Source: Shiella aurantiaca
GTDB lineage: Bacteria > Bacteroidota > Bacteroidia > Cytophagales > Cyclobacteriaceae
Assembly: GCA_030412945.1 (NCBI GenBank)
Contig: JAUHJS010000004.1
Coordinates: 186,001-250,000 of the forward strand
Direction: 5' to 3'
DNA length: 64,000 bases
The position numbers and the translations under genes are program-made. The notes below the pieces were generated by a model, which saw nothing but the letters and a program-made list of their open reading frames with translations, was not told the DNA's origin and made no database searches. This document shows, in pieces, positions 47,501 through 56,368 of the stretch; positions within the stretch are counted from its first letter, which is position 1; each line of letters starts with the position of its first letter.

Positions 47501-48536
47501 CTACCAATGTGAAGTTGGTAATACCCTAGTGAATACAGTCTTCCCTGATTTCCGACTGCTATCTAATGTAAAAACCATACTCGCTACCGCTACCATTGGT
47601 GGAGATTTGAAAAATACCAATAATCAAACGGTGGATCAGGCAAATCTATTGGTTTTCCGAGTGAATACATCCGGTAAATATGACACCATACGGGTAGAAG
47701 GAAATCTGCAAACTCCTGTAAATGTGGATGGAACTTTTGCCTTGAATGAAATTGTACTAGGAGATTATTTAGTACTGGCCGATGCCGATGATGCGGCCTT
47801 TCCAAATCTGATTCCTTCGTATTACAGGGGTACGATTGATTGGGATGCGGCTGATGTACTTATGCTTAGAAAAGACACTCTAGGAAATACAATTACTTTA
47901 CAAGGTGAACCTGCTCTTACGCAAGGAACCTCGCGTATTTCCGGTATTTTGGAGGAAGACATTCCAGATGGGGGTCGCTTATTAGCCCGTTCTCGTTTGA
48001 GTGGATCAGGCGTTTCCGTACGAAAAGATGTGGGTCAAAACCGTGGGCAACAACAGTTCGACTTAGTAGCCTATGTAGAAACCGATGAAAACGGGGAGTT
48101 TGTTTTCCCTGATTTGGAGCCGGGTTCTTACCAAATCCGTGTGGAATATCCGGGTGTGCCTATGGATGCCAACTCCGATGTGCTTTTTGAATTGGGAGAT
48201 TATACCTCTCGTGAATTGTTGGCCACGGTGATAGATGGCGCCATTACGGTGGAAACCTTGCGCGTATTAGGCCTTGACCGCCCAGACTTGGCCAAGGGTC
48301 TTTTAGTTTATCCTAACCCAAGCGAAGGAATAGTGCAGGTACACATTCTAAATCCTACAACCCGTGGTGTTGTGGAGGTGATAGATGCCAACGGCCGACA
48401 AGTGTATCGTCAAGCAATTGAGGATGGAGCTTCTCAACTAAGCATGGATATGTCGCAAGCAGCTAAGGGCTTATACATCATCCGCCTGCACGATGGGGAA
48501 CGGGTAATAGCAACGGAAAAGCTAAGCATCCGATAA
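41559..48536 (+). CDS. Giant FG-GAP / FN3 / LRR-Ig T9SS surface protein
   Basis: 2325 residues. The signal peptide is GIIVFLLVISTNTYAQQ. A beta-helix-like N-terminal region opens with NGNWGDPSVWTGNVIPTSSD, a G8-like start. FG-GAP/VCBS propeller repeats begin near 628 (VADFNADGFPDF, IGDMNNDGFLDIVY) and probably bind calcium. Fibronectin III-like domains begin near 965. Four modules then alternate an LRR start (ALVALYDALDGNNWTDTTGW, at about 1175, 1403, 1606 and 1811) with an Ig-like unit (YQWAKDGVAINGEQGDSL). A prealbumin-like module precedes the T9SS sorting domain (LVYPNPSEGIVQVHI, about 2248). Probably a surface adhesin or glycan-binding protein. Confidence 0.9.
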   Translation: MINLSKLRGFGSSLCGIIVFLLVISTNTYAQQAIATVANGNWGDPSVWTGNVIPTSSDTAIIHHQIVLDGNASPNVTLGGMRITNSGIVAAPPQLIIANGASVTVENHVEVRHSDNFVSYGATLQVQNTSSLTINGSLSLYSFSYSGSPVNLIIQDTATVSTTNLEYLMEESPMPLGENFHEIQILNNATLEVSGDVNLNRQIGFDGVYQLNWLANHTSTVNVGNNFTLISDSSTPDSVFVEFRGSSALHLGGNLDRQDLSFFPADRGKITFNDQSTLYLEGSLQQSIHGFSFVGDTVVYQNLVVNNTSGLDSAILIDNYYGEVVIKGNASFVSGHFIVDNNNYFQKLIFDTSSSVLSMNVLSYVKGPIDKLGNTDFTFPSGYADNFLPLRVFNITGGDPVTTILGLSYLEDIYGEEPSLVSRLSKKEGWQLDEISPDVSISGFQIGISSYDAVASGVNDLSALTLIYRDESPYTLPTTDFTGDLINGFEVFTTDVIPGFVSGYYNFVLASTSVSANPLGNVYMGETSPYALSANETATALGGGLISDPNSRLYVGNIATNIGSVTMGEVDFTMPNSARYGQVNFMSDSLNFVGNTFLNLLHKSDTVFDSFAFDSTAVLASHAPGTMLGVEVADFNADGFPDFTYIYDNSIYVYTNDGSGNMSQSYTTLVPADVSSMAIGDMNNDGFLDIVYASRNLVQDAFILINNGSGTNFSTVSIPSLNQPGEFYIEKIALADVNQDGWLDIGYLRREELGGVFSQSYIDQLVYEPFNDIYYSGGDAAISRGFEIKDFVYFHSDANTTIDMAISQNGVLEIIYDADTYNPNNAAGAMGVEGKFLVFDYDHNGFNDLLIIGDTEIRLAVNGSPGSYNFANGFSEPISNAKVFLENLEGNGFVDLGIFEGSNFRIIRNYGFGWLDPTEVFPVPSNIGTVSATSADINLDGIPDILFADSTSVQVIYNFVQGANAPAVSNFSVLVSADTASLTWDAVPEADGYVVLRYNSTSGYTPSTLSNRTEYTENQLVGDATVIMRGTATSFTDAGLLPTNTYTYEVIPYVGSGYRIAYSTMTTTPLSATIQVPIVESLTWTNATPTQVQASWPSAPAVSNYYVTAAYDDAFGDVFINNEVIADTTLLLDSIRYSTQIYVKLVAESNSVLGSESQTFAFKLPISTRMESDSLVLVALYDALDGNNWTDTTGWKSARVDNWFGVTVQGDSVIALDLSGNNLSGVVPLDLGNLKIAEFRFGGNAITGFAPTPVQADISPVTLIDLSYNQLDSVPDFGFTNLQTFHLEGNRLSFKYLEPNASIPNLSYSPQLPLIDTIFVYLNAGDSISLDAFEEGANNTYQWYANGVVETEEISPTRTVVAPQIFFSNYHWAEVNNTLLPDLTYTRKVFVVELSPSSRDSLALVALYEANDGPNWINPWDLSQPMSTWAGVTQDTTGAVVALDLSGRGLVGGLPVEMLAMENLTSINVANNGLTFIQDFTVLPQLSALDVTNNQLIFNYIASNLSIPGFVYNPQARIDADEEYQLPAGTPFSLSIFAGSEANYVWSKDGVDIAASDTLIYDLGLLTTASSGVYQARATSTMVPDLTLFGGFKTISVLGGAIDPVDSLVLIDIYQATNGDLWNTPWDLNQAVSTWSGVEIVDFRVVGLDLSGNNLEGVLPASLLDLSALTTLNVANNRLSGLPDLTQLGLSGIDISNNLLDNATLEALIGIPNIVYAPQSISYGPSRNVYAQVGEDARFGFAIPGAFNQYQWAKDGVAINGEQGDSLTVATVDFADEGAYTLLITNSVLPEIAQETDVISLRISSLERDSTALVAIYEALGGANWTTSWNLETPLQTWTGVEITNSRVSALNLGGNNLSGEVPEAINDIRYLRSVNFSGNNISGLPTLTLDSIIVFDVSGNSLTYEDILPNINQSGLLLGTQALIDTEETNLLPQGSSATVGITTPGLGNTYAWTRNGSAAPNANSASLLIDSLTYDNMGDYQCEVGNTLVNTVFPDFRLLSNVKTILATATIGGDLKNTNNQTVDQANLLVFRVNTSGKYDTIRVEGNLQTPVNVDGTFALNEIVLGDYLVLADADDAAFPNLIPSYYRGTIDWDAADVLMLRKDTLGNTITLQGEPALTQGTSRISGILEEDIPDGGRLLARSRLSGSGVSVRKDVGQNRGQQQFDLVAYVETDENGEFVFPDLEPGSYQIRVEYPGVPMDANSDVLFELGDYTSRELLATVIDGAITVETLRVLGLDRPDLAKGLLVYPNPSEGIVQVHILNPTTRGVVEVIDANGRQVYRQAIEDGASQLSMDMSQAAKGLYIIRLHDGERVIATEKLSIR

Positions 48537-48555
48537 ACATGAACCAATAACAATG

Positions 48556-48590
48556 AAAAGGCCATTCAGGAATTCCTGAATGGCCTTTTT
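48556..48590. terminator. Terminator of the third giant gene
   Basis: GGCCATTCAGG-AATT-CCTGAATGGCC is a perfect palindrome bounded by AAAA and TTTTT, 20 bp past the stop. The symmetry suggests it also ends the converging lipoprotein transcript. Confidence 0.9.
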
Positions 48591-48611
48591 TATGAGAAGT
48601 GTATTCGTTAA

Positions 48612-49052
48612 TTATTCTGATTGACGGTTGTTAAACTCTGATTTTGTTACGGACTTTTTGGTCTTTACGTTTACAACTTGTGTGTAATCCTCTATGGTTT
48701 GGCCTTCTTGAATTATGCCGGGAATACGAACAATCTGCACATGTTCGGCATCAAGCCAAGAGATTTTGCCATTGCTCAAAAGCCCATCAAGTAGGGAAGA
48801 ACCCGTTTGGGTGTCTAATACCACATATTTCACGCGGCTCTCTGGTTGCTGAGGCGTATTACCTTCTTGTGTGTAGCAAATCGCATAGCTGCTGTCAGCA
48901 CTCATCAGGTATTGGATTTTATTCTCCTTGCCCAGTAGGCTATCGGCTACTTGTGTATAATCACTACTAGTAGCCATACTTTGCGATTGTTTTTTTTGTG
49001 AGGTACATCCTAATCCTAAGCTGAGTAGGGTAGCTAATACTAGATATCTCAT
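48612..49052 (-). CDS. Small lipoprotein, unknown function
   Basis: 146 residues. The signal has a good lipobox (LLSLGLGCTSQKK, Cys 16), so it is lipid-anchored. The mature part has a beta pattern with alternating hydrophobic residues (YAICYTQEGNTPQQPESRVKYVVLDTQTG, ISWLDAEHVQIVRIPG), perhaps a small beta-propeller fragment or sandwich. No family is recognised. It follows the BNR/PKD gene with a 2-nt gap, so the two share a transcript. Confidence 0.75.
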   Translation of the reverse strand: MRYLVLATLLSLGLGCTSQKKQSQSMATSSDYTQVADSLLGKENKIQYLMSADSSYAICYTQEGNTPQQPESRVKYVVLDTQTGSSLLDGLLSNGKISWLDAEHVQIVRIPGIIQEGQTIEDYTQVVNVKTKKSVTKSEFNNRQSE

Positions 49053-49054
49053 AC

Positions 49055-52000
49055 TTACTCCTTGATTAGTTTTTTCACTACCAGATTTCCTTTTCCTTGT
49101 ACTTTCACAAAGTAAATACCCGAAGGCAAGGAAGCCATATTGAGTTCAATGCTTTGGCTTTCAGCAGCCTGTACAAAGCTCATTTGCTGTACCACTTTGC
49201 CATGTACATCGGCCAATACGACTTGATATAAGCCAGCCCCGGAGTGATTCACCAATGTTAGTTGGTTTTGAACCGGGTTAGGGTAGGCTTCTAAACGTGA
49301 GCTACTTGGTGCAGCGATTCCTGTGAAGAAATCAATAGGCTCACCGATTTCGATATCATCTATGGCAAGCCCCTTGTCGTTTTGGCTCTCATCAGATTTG
49401 AAAACAAATCGGAAGGCAACGGAAGATTCTCCTAAAAGTTCATCGAGGATATATTGCTTATGTTCAAAGCCATTAGAGTTTCCGGTGAAAATAGAGGAAC
49501 CGTTTTCGAAAACGCCATTGCTTACACTACCTGTATACCACAAATTGGCTATGGTATTACCCAAAATCTGCCAGGTATCACCTTTATTCAAACTGTATTG
49601 TACTTGAAGTCCATCAAAACTATCGCCTACTTTACTATTCAGTTTAAATTTAAGGGCAATATTCTGCGCAGCACTCAGGTCGTAATTGGCGGTATAAACC
49701 ATGGCATGTGTGCTACTTGCATAGTTTTCGGCACCTCCGGCTATCGTCCAAGCAAGATCGGCAGAAGAAGTACCCAGAAGACTTCCTTTTTTCAATTCAA
49801 AAGGGGTTCCGGAGATGTTTTCAGCGGCAAATAGTAGGCCGCCAAATTCTAAATCACCGCCATTGCTTAGGCTCAAGAGTTCAGTAGCATCGGGTAATAC
49901 CGTTATTGTTTTTGTGGTGCTAGAGTTGCCTCCGTCTACGGTAAGCCTAACGGTATACACGCCAGCTTCGGTATAAGTATGACTAGGATTTTGGCTTTGT
50001 GATGTAGTATTGTCACCAAAATCCCAGCTCCAATCATTGTTAGGACTAATAGATGCATCAGAGAAAGATACTTCCTTGCCCACCCATGTAACAGCAGTAG
50101 AGGCAGTATAGGCTGCATTTAAGGCTTCTACACTAAAATCATCGATAACAAGACCTACATCATCGGAGGCGGGGTCGGTACGGAAGCTGAAGCGGAAGCC
50201 TACTTCTTGTCCAGCAAACTGGCTAATATCAAAGGATTTGGTTACAAAGGTATTATTAGTAGTTCCGCTAAAGAATGGAGTATTGGGCGGGAATACGACA
50301 TTGTCAGAAATGGTAAGCATATCATACCAACCTTCGGCTACTTGATCGCCTAAGCGGATCCACGATTCTCCTTTATCCAATGTATACTGAACAATGAAAC
50401 CATCCCATTCTGACTCAAAACCATATTTGGCTTTAAAAGAAAGTATCGTTTGATTACTTCCTATTGTGAATAGGGGTGTATATAGGTTTGAAGTGGAATT
50501 ATGCTGGTATCTGTTTTCACTGATGCCTGTTACCCAAGCATTTGCTCCACTGCTTGTTCCGTTCTTTCCTGAAACTGTGGAAGACCCATACTCAAATGCG
50601 GTTCCACCTAGTTTCTCTACCAGGAAATCGCTTACATTGGATTCAAAATCCCCTCCATCACTGATTAGATAAGATGGGCCATAGCTTGGTATGATGCTTA
50701 TATAACTTTCACGCACCTTTACATCTCCACCATTAGCAATACTAAGACTCACAGTGTACACACCGGGTTCAGTATAGATGTGTATGGGGTTTTGCTCTGT
50801 AGAGGTGTTGCCATCGCCAAAATCCCACGACCATGAGTTATCGGAGTTTGCGCTAGCATCAGTAAATGCAATTTCGGTACCAGTGTAAGTTGTCGTTTTA
50901 TTGGCGGTAAAGTTGGCCGCTGGATTAGGATTGGCTTCAAAGGCATTCATCGTGAATAGACCTCTACCATGTGTAGCGATGGCTACTTGACCGTCAGATC
51001 CTCTGTATTTCAACATGTCGCAGCGTACATTGGCCAATCCTGCTACTGCAGGTGTCCAAGCAACCGTAGTAGCATTAATATCCGTAGTGGCCCAAACGCC
51101 TAGTTCGGTGGCAATCAACACTTCATTGGTATTTAATGGATTGAATAAGGCCCAGCGAACAGGAATGTTAGGAAGGTCGCCTTCTTTTGAAGTCCAATTT
51201 GCCCCAGCGTCATCTGATAAGTACACGCTAGTGGCATCATAGTTTGATACAGTAGCAATTAGTTTATCGTTGCTGCTTCCTACATCGATACTGCTGATAT
51301 TTACCCCACCTTGAATTCCGGTAGAGATTTCAGTAATCTCAGGCGTTTCATGCGCATTTTCAAGACGGAAGATTCTACCGCCTGTGGTTCCTACAAATAA
51401 GGTGTTATCGGTGTGAGGAGAAACCTTTATATGAGAAATTCTGGCTCCACCTATGGATACACTCACAATACTTCTACTAGCCGATGTCCCTACTCCTGTA
51501 ATACGGATCATTTGGTTGTTCCCTGCTGAAGCATAAAGGATATCTTGCTTACTGTCATATTCTGTTGGATTGATAAACGAACCTATATCATCACCACCCG
51601 GCAAATCAGAGAAGGTTTGACCACCATTTTTGGATACGTAATAGTTGTCATATACATAGCTGGTAATCATAATATTGGCATCTTCCTGATTGATAAAGCA
51701 ATAGGCGCCATCGCCACCAGTTACTTCTCTGGTGGCATTAATGCCCGCTTCGGTAAACAAGTGAGTGCCGTTATCTTGTGAACCTGCCAAGTAGGTATTG
51801 CTTAAGTTATTTGCCATTGCACAGGCGTAAAATTGTGTTACGTTATACCCGTTCACTGTATGACTAAAGCTAGGATTATCTGTATTGATATCGTCTGAAT
51901 AATATACCCCACCATCGTTTCCAAAGATGATTTCATTGGTAGTACCGGGTTTGAATTGCATAGCATGCTGATCGGCATGCACCTCGGGCTCACCAAAACC

Positions 52001-53221
52001 TCCATACCAATGTGATACACCAAACCATGTGGCACCACCGTCAGTGGTTTTATGCAAATCGATTCCTCCAACCAATACATCAGTAGGATCATCAGGATAT
52101 ACGGCCAGTATTAAATCATACCAACCTTGACCGCGAGCAAAGTCACTCCCGCTGCCATCAATCATCATCGGAATTGTTAAGTCGGTCCAACTAGAACCTC
52201 CATCCTCAGTCTTTTTGAACCAAGCAACATTGCCATTGTTTGTACTGGCTACGGCATATACAATATTGGGGTCAGAAGGGGCTACCGCCAACTCAATTCT
52301 TTGTCCTCCAGAGCCTGAGGGCGTTATAATTGTCCAGGTTTGTCCATTATCTGTGGATTTACGGATACTTCCTGCCTGAAAAATACCTTGAGCAGCATAG
52401 ATGGTGCCATTGGAAGCCACTTCAATATCGGCTCCTCTGGCTGAGGCTTGTACATTGGTCCATGAGCTTCCTCCATCGGTGGAGCGCATAATGCCATCAT
52501 GGGTAGCGGCTAATACGGTTCCATCACCTAGGACAACAATTTTTTGAGTATAATAGAAGGTAGAATTGTTAGAGGTACTAGCAAGTACATTCCAGGTATC
52601 ACCACCATCGGTAGATTTCCAAATACCCGCACCGCGTACGGCACCGCCATTGAACCAGCCCTCGCCTGTTCCCATGTAGAAAGTTTGTGTATTGGTAGGG
52701 TCATAAGCAATAGCGCTGATAGCCAAATTGGCCATAAAATCATCCACTGCAATCCATTCTGCATCACTATCGGTTACGTCATTGGTATACCAAAGGCCAC
52801 CGGAAATACCTCCAGCCCATACCTTGTTGCCACTGGCGTCATTGGGGTCAAACATAAGTGCACGCGTGCGTCCACCTACGTTGCTAGGCCCTCTTTCGGT
52901 CCAGGTAACATTTTCTACATTACGCTGAGTGGCTTTTTTCTTTAGTAAGTCTTTGGCATAGGCATAGGCCTTTACCTTTTCTTCCACGGGTATGTCGTTG
53001 GATTTCAAACTTCGTGTCATACGGAAGTCTTGCAACATGGCCTGATCAATGCCACTTTGTTTGGGGAATTCTAAGGGCTTTTCCTCTGCTAGTTGGGCGA
53101 GTTCGGCTAAGCTCATATTTTGATAGTCGACCGTCTCGGTGCTTGGTAAAAAGTACCAAACGCCCAAGGTAGTCCCTAAAACAAAAGCTAGAAGTAAGGG
53201 GAGTTTAAGTCGTTTTAACAT
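49055..53221 (-). CDS. BNR-propeller / PKD T9SS exported protein
   Basis: 1388 residues. The N-terminal signal or anchor is LPLLLAFVLGTTLGVWYFL. Residues about 105-760 form a sialidase/sortilin-like propeller with Asp-box motifs (KSTDGGDTWNVL, RSTDGGSSWTNV, KKTEDGGSSWTDL), opening WTERGPSNVGGRTRALMFDP. PKD domains begin at about 764 (WSWDFGDGNTSTEQNP) and about 1060 (WSWDFGDNTTSQSQNP), each followed by a jelly-roll unit (FRFSFRTDPASDDVGLVIDDFSVE). The end (YPNPVQNQLTLVNHSG) is a T9SS sorting domain. Relatives are called exported glycosyl hydrolase-like proteins, but I see no catalytic residues I could assign, so an adhesive or substrate-binding role is as likely. Confidence 0.9.
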   Translation of the reverse strand: MLKRLKLPLLLAFVLGTTLGVWYFLPSTETVDYQNMSLAELAQLAEEKPLEFPKQSGIDQAMLQDFRMTRSLKSNDIPVEEKVKAYAYAKDLLKKKATQRNVENVTWTERGPSNVGGRTRALMFDPNDASGNKVWAGGISGGLWYTNDVTDSDAEWIAVDDFMANLAISAIAYDPTNTQTFYMGTGEGWFNGGAVRGAGIWKSTDGGDTWNVLASTSNNSTFYYTQKIVVLGDGTVLAATHDGIMRSTDGGSSWTNVQASARGADIEVASNGTIYAAQGIFQAGSIRKSTDNGQTWTIITPSGSGGQRIELAVAPSDPNIVYAVASTNNGNVAWFKKTEDGGSSWTDLTIPMMIDGSGSDFARGQGWYDLILAVYPDDPTDVLVGGIDLHKTTDGGATWFGVSHWYGGFGEPEVHADQHAMQFKPGTTNEIIFGNDGGVYYSDDINTDNPSFSHTVNGYNVTQFYACAMANNLSNTYLAGSQDNGTHLFTEAGINATREVTGGDGAYCFINQEDANIMITSYVYDNYYVSKNGGQTFSDLPGGDDIGSFINPTEYDSKQDILYASAGNNQMIRITGVGTSASRSIVSVSIGGARISHIKVSPHTDNTLFVGTTGGRIFRLENAHETPEITEISTGIQGGVNISSIDVGSSNDKLIATVSNYDATSVYLSDDAGANWTSKEGDLPNIPVRWALFNPLNTNEVLIATELGVWATTDINATTVAWTPAVAGLANVRCDMLKYRGSDGQVAIATHGRGLFTMNAFEANPNPAANFTANKTTTYTGTEIAFTDASANSDNSWSWDFGDGNTSTEQNPIHIYTEPGVYTVSLSIANGGDVKVRESYISIIPSYGPSYLISDGGDFESNVSDFLVEKLGGTAFEYGSSTVSGKNGTSSGANAWVTGISENRYQHNSTSNLYTPLFTIGSNQTILSFKAKYGFESEWDGFIVQYTLDKGESWIRLGDQVAEGWYDMLTISDNVVFPPNTPFFSGTTNNTFVTKSFDISQFAGQEVGFRFSFRTDPASDDVGLVIDDFSVEALNAAYTASTAVTWVGKEVSFSDASISPNNDWSWDFGDNTTSQSQNPSHTYTEAGVYTVRLTVDGGNSSTTKTITVLPDATELLSLSNGGDLEFGGLLFAAENISGTPFELKKGSLLGTSSADLAWTIAGGAENYASSTHAMVYTANYDLSAAQNIALKFKLNSKVGDSFDGLQVQYSLNKGDTWQILGNTIANLWYTGSVSNGVFENGSSIFTGNSNGFEHKQYILDELLGESSVAFRFVFKSDESQNDKGLAIDDIEIGEPIDFFTGIAAPSSSRLEAYPNPVQNQLTLVNHSGAGLYQVVLADVHGKVVQQMSFVQAAESQSIELNMASLPSGIYFVKVQGKGNLVVKKLIKE

Positions 53222-53320
53222 TAGAAATGATTGGTTAATAAGGGTTTAATAAAGGACGTTAAATATAGTGCATATTTTGGTTACATGTACAGTTTTGGCA
53301 TGGCAAAACACCCATCCATC

Positions 53321-53351
53321 AAAAAAGGCAGCTCCATGGCTGCCTTTTTTT
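53321..53351 (-). terminator. Terminator of the ABC transporter gene
   Basis: GGCAGC (53327-53332), loop TCCATG, GCTGCC (53339-53344), with A and T runs on both sides. It ends the long minus-strand run that begins at mutY. Confidence 0.9.
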
Positions 53352-53354
53352 GGT

Positions 53355-56351
53355 TTATCTATTCACAATTTTTCGGAGCCAATCTTGGTACAAGGCAAGG
53401 GTAAGGAAAAGGGTCATTAACCAAATCACCAAAATATTGAAGTAATAGGTATCCATATATAGTCCAGCGAAGTGCTTTTCCGGCACATAGATTTGCGCCC
53501 TGAAATCGGCAAAGTGTGCGGGGTTGGCATTCATATAAATGGGATATACCTTTTGGATAAGTTCATCTTTCTCTTCCAGTATACGCTTAGGATCATTGGT
53601 GTTTTTCACAATTTCCGCTATGGATTCATTGTAAAAGGTGTTTTTCAATAAATCCAATTCATTGCCCGACTCACTAGCATCGGTCAGACTGAAAATCAGC
53701 TGGTCTTTTGCCGTACTGGCCTTGTTGAAGATATTGTTGTAATACCGCTTCAAGCTACCCAATAGCTCGCTGATATCTTCCGCCAACACCCCATTGAATG
53801 TTCCGTATTTTATCTCATCTAGCTTGGTAAACTTATCGTAATTGATGTAGTCCAACTCTTTGCGCAACTCATTTTGAATCAAAGCTAACTTATGTTCAAT
53901 CTGTTGCTTTACCAGATCATCTTCTGAACGCAGGCTTTGCAGGCAGAAGCTTAATTCTGACTCGATTTTGGGCAACCAATACACGGTTTTGTACTCTGCA
54001 TTGGCCATAGCTTTATCCAGTGGATAGAACAGCTTACCATAAGCATTGTCCTTAAACTGGCTTACCATCAGTGCCTCAAAGGCCCAGCGCGAGGCCATTA
54101 CCTCTCCTACAAGAGGTACTGCACTTTTACTGCTGATGTGCGGGTTGAGGTTGTCGAATTTTACCACCACACCACTGAGCATAAGCTGAGGAATAAGCAA
54201 AATGGGGATAAGGATATAAATCGTAACGGCCGAATTAAACGCTGAAGAGATATTTAGTCCCATTAGGTTGGCAAAGCACGATATACTGAAAAGCACCAGC
54301 CAGTAGGAGGCGTTCATACCATCTATCTCCAAAATAAAATCGCCAATAAGTACGTAGCAGAAGGTTTGCACTGCAGAAAAGCCGAACATGATCAGGATTT
54401 TCGAAAACAAATAACTTCCCTTGCTCAAGTGTAAGAAAGCCTCGCGTTTCAAGATTTTTCGATCTTTTATGATTTCTTCGGCACTTACGGTAAGCCCCAT
54501 AAAAAGGGCCACAATAATACTCATGAAGAAAAAGGCCGGAATGTTCATGTTTTTGCTAAACTGATAGCCCAATAGGCTGTCGGTTTGGAAATACCGAACG
54601 ATATACGCCAAAATGAAAGCCAATACAGGTGCTTCCAAAAGATTGATGAGCAAATACTGCTTATTGCTCAGTTTTGAAAGTAAATCGCGGGCAATGAACA
54701 CCTTGAGCTGCTTAACCTTATTCGGTATTTGTTGATGGATCTCGGGCAGTCGGCTGTTTTCAGCCGGGCTTGGAATCTCAATTTTCTCCTCAAAATACTT
54801 ATTCCAGCGCTTGGGCGATATCCTACGCTCATCGGTAAGCCGACCATACTCGTTCACCACCTTGGTTTCGATGATATTGAAAATCTGTTCGGGGTTTACA
54901 TTACCGCAGGCAAGGCAGGCGCCTTTGTCGCGGTCTACCATCTCGATGATGTCTTTGAAATAGAGCACGCCATCTACCGGATTACCATAATAGATTTGAT
55001 AGCCCCCTACATCCAAAATCACCAGTTTATCGAACATCTTGAAGATATCAGACGAGGGCTGGTGAATAACCACAAAAATAAGTTTCCCCTTTAGACTAAG
55101 CTCTTTAAGCAAGTCCATTATATTTTCCGAATCACGCGAGGAAAGGCCTGAGGTAGGTTCATCTACAAAGAGTACCGAAGGCTCTCGAAGGAGTTCCAGC
55201 CCAATATTTACCCGCTTCCGTTGCCCACCACTGATGGTTTTTTCCAAAGGAGAGCCTACTTTTAAGTCCTTGGTTTCAGAAAGGCCTAGGCTGCTTAGCG
55301 TTTTCAGCACCAGTTCGTTCAGTTCTTCTTCCGAATATTGCCCAAAGCAAAGTTTAGCTGCATAGTACAGGTTTTGACCCACGGTAAGATCCTCCATCAG
55401 AAGATCATCTTGAGGCACATAGCCAATAAGACCTTCCACACGATGCGGTTCTTTATGAATGTCGTAGCCATTGATGTGCACGTAACCCTCTGTGGGTGTT
55501 TCGTTTCCGTTCAGTACATTCAGCAAAGTAGATTTGCCGGAGCCGCTGGCGCCCATCAAGCCGATGAGTTTGCCGCCTTCTTCTACCACATTGACATTCC
55601 GCAGACCAATGGTGCCGGTTTTGAAAGTATAGCTGATTTTGCGGGCAACGAAATTAATCTTTCCATCCGATTCATCTACTTTGAATCGGCTAATTACATC
55701 GCTGTAATAAATAGGTCGGATGTTTTCACCTTTGATACTGCTACCGGTAGAGTATATGCTTACTTGCTTGTTTTTGAGAGGTATCCCGTTCAGATAGAGC
55801 GCGGTATCGCCTTCGTAACGTATAAAATAGGTCTCTACATCCGTAAGGCGCAGAATGCCGATAAAGCCGCTCAGGTGTTTTACCTCTAAACTATGAGCAG
55901 ACCGTACACTAGGTGTATCTTGAATCACCAAGAAAGAGGAGTCGTCTAAGTCGCTGACCGTGCGGGCACCCACCAGCTGGAAGATTTTTTCCGTGTCGTG
56001 CGGGGTAATTTTAATACCTTCTGATATGGTGAAAACCAGTTCGCGTTCTTTTGGAGAGATGTCGCCATCGGACTGTATGAGTTCGATAAGCTGAAGGATG
56101 AGTACGAGTTTTTGCGCCTGCTTAAGCTCTCGGTTGATTTGGGCACATATCTCGGTGATTTCTTGCGATTCGTTTGAATCTTGCAGGGCAGAGAGCTGGT
56201 CAAAGAGGGTTAGATACTTCTCGGCCATCTCTTCGCTGAGATGGCCGAGTAAGAATCCTTCAATATTTTTTCGCTCTTGCTCTGTTACGCTATCTTCTTT
56301 TGCAACCAGGGCAAATAGTCGAATGATAGCTTGTAAGAGCTGTTCACTCAT
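53355..56351 (-). CDS. ABCG-like transporter with TerB-like and FHA-like N-terminal domains
   Basis: 998 residues. Residues 1-135 resemble a TerB-like helical domain (KEDSVTEQERKNIEGFLL, SDGDISPKERELVFTI, each with an acidic loop). About 140-235 is a beta-rich FHA-like part (YEGDTALYLNGIPLKNKQ). The ATPase domain has Walker A GASGSGKST (about 268), signature ISGGQRKR and Walker B SVLFVDEPTSG. A CLACGNVN motif follows. An ABC2-type permease with about six TM helices comes next (from about 565), then a 200-residue soluble loop before the last helix. The substrate is unknown. It follows a lipoprotein gene by 17 bp, so the two probably work together. Confidence 0.9.
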   Translation of the reverse strand: MSEQLLQAIIRLFALVAKEDSVTEQERKNIEGFLLGHLSEEMAEKYLTLFDQLSALQDSNESQEITEICAQINRELKQAQKLVLILQLIELIQSDGDISPKERELVFTISEGIKITPHDTEKIFQLVGARTVSDLDDSSFLVIQDTPSVRSAHSLEVKHLSGFIGILRLTDVETYFIRYEGDTALYLNGIPLKNKQVSIYSTGSSIKGENIRPIYYSDVISRFKVDESDGKINFVARKISYTFKTGTIGLRNVNVVEEGGKLIGLMGASGSGKSTLLNVLNGNETPTEGYVHINGYDIHKEPHRVEGLIGYVPQDDLLMEDLTVGQNLYYAAKLCFGQYSEEELNELVLKTLSSLGLSETKDLKVGSPLEKTISGGQRKRVNIGLELLREPSVLFVDEPTSGLSSRDSENIMDLLKELSLKGKLIFVVIHQPSSDIFKMFDKLVILDVGGYQIYYGNPVDGVLYFKDIIEMVDRDKGACLACGNVNPEQIFNIIETKVVNEYGRLTDERRISPKRWNKYFEEKIEIPSPAENSRLPEIHQQIPNKVKQLKVFIARDLLSKLSNKQYLLINLLEAPVLAFILAYIVRYFQTDSLLGYQFSKNMNIPAFFFMSIIVALFMGLTVSAEEIIKDRKILKREAFLHLSKGSYLFSKILIMFGFSAVQTFCYVLIGDFILEIDGMNASYWLVLFSISCFANLMGLNISSAFNSAVTIYILIPILLIPQLMLSGVVVKFDNLNPHISSKSAVPLVGEVMASRWAFEALMVSQFKDNAYGKLFYPLDKAMANAEYKTVYWLPKIESELSFCLQSLRSEDDLVKQQIEHKLALIQNELRKELDYINYDKFTKLDEIKYGTFNGVLAEDISELLGSLKRYYNNIFNKASTAKDQLIFSLTDASESGNELDLLKNTFYNESIAEIVKNTNDPKRILEEKDELIQKVYPIYMNANPAHFADFRAQIYVPEKHFAGLYMDTYYFNILVIWLMTLFLTLALYQDWLRKIVNR

Positions 56352-56368
56352 AGGGGATAGTGGTTAGA

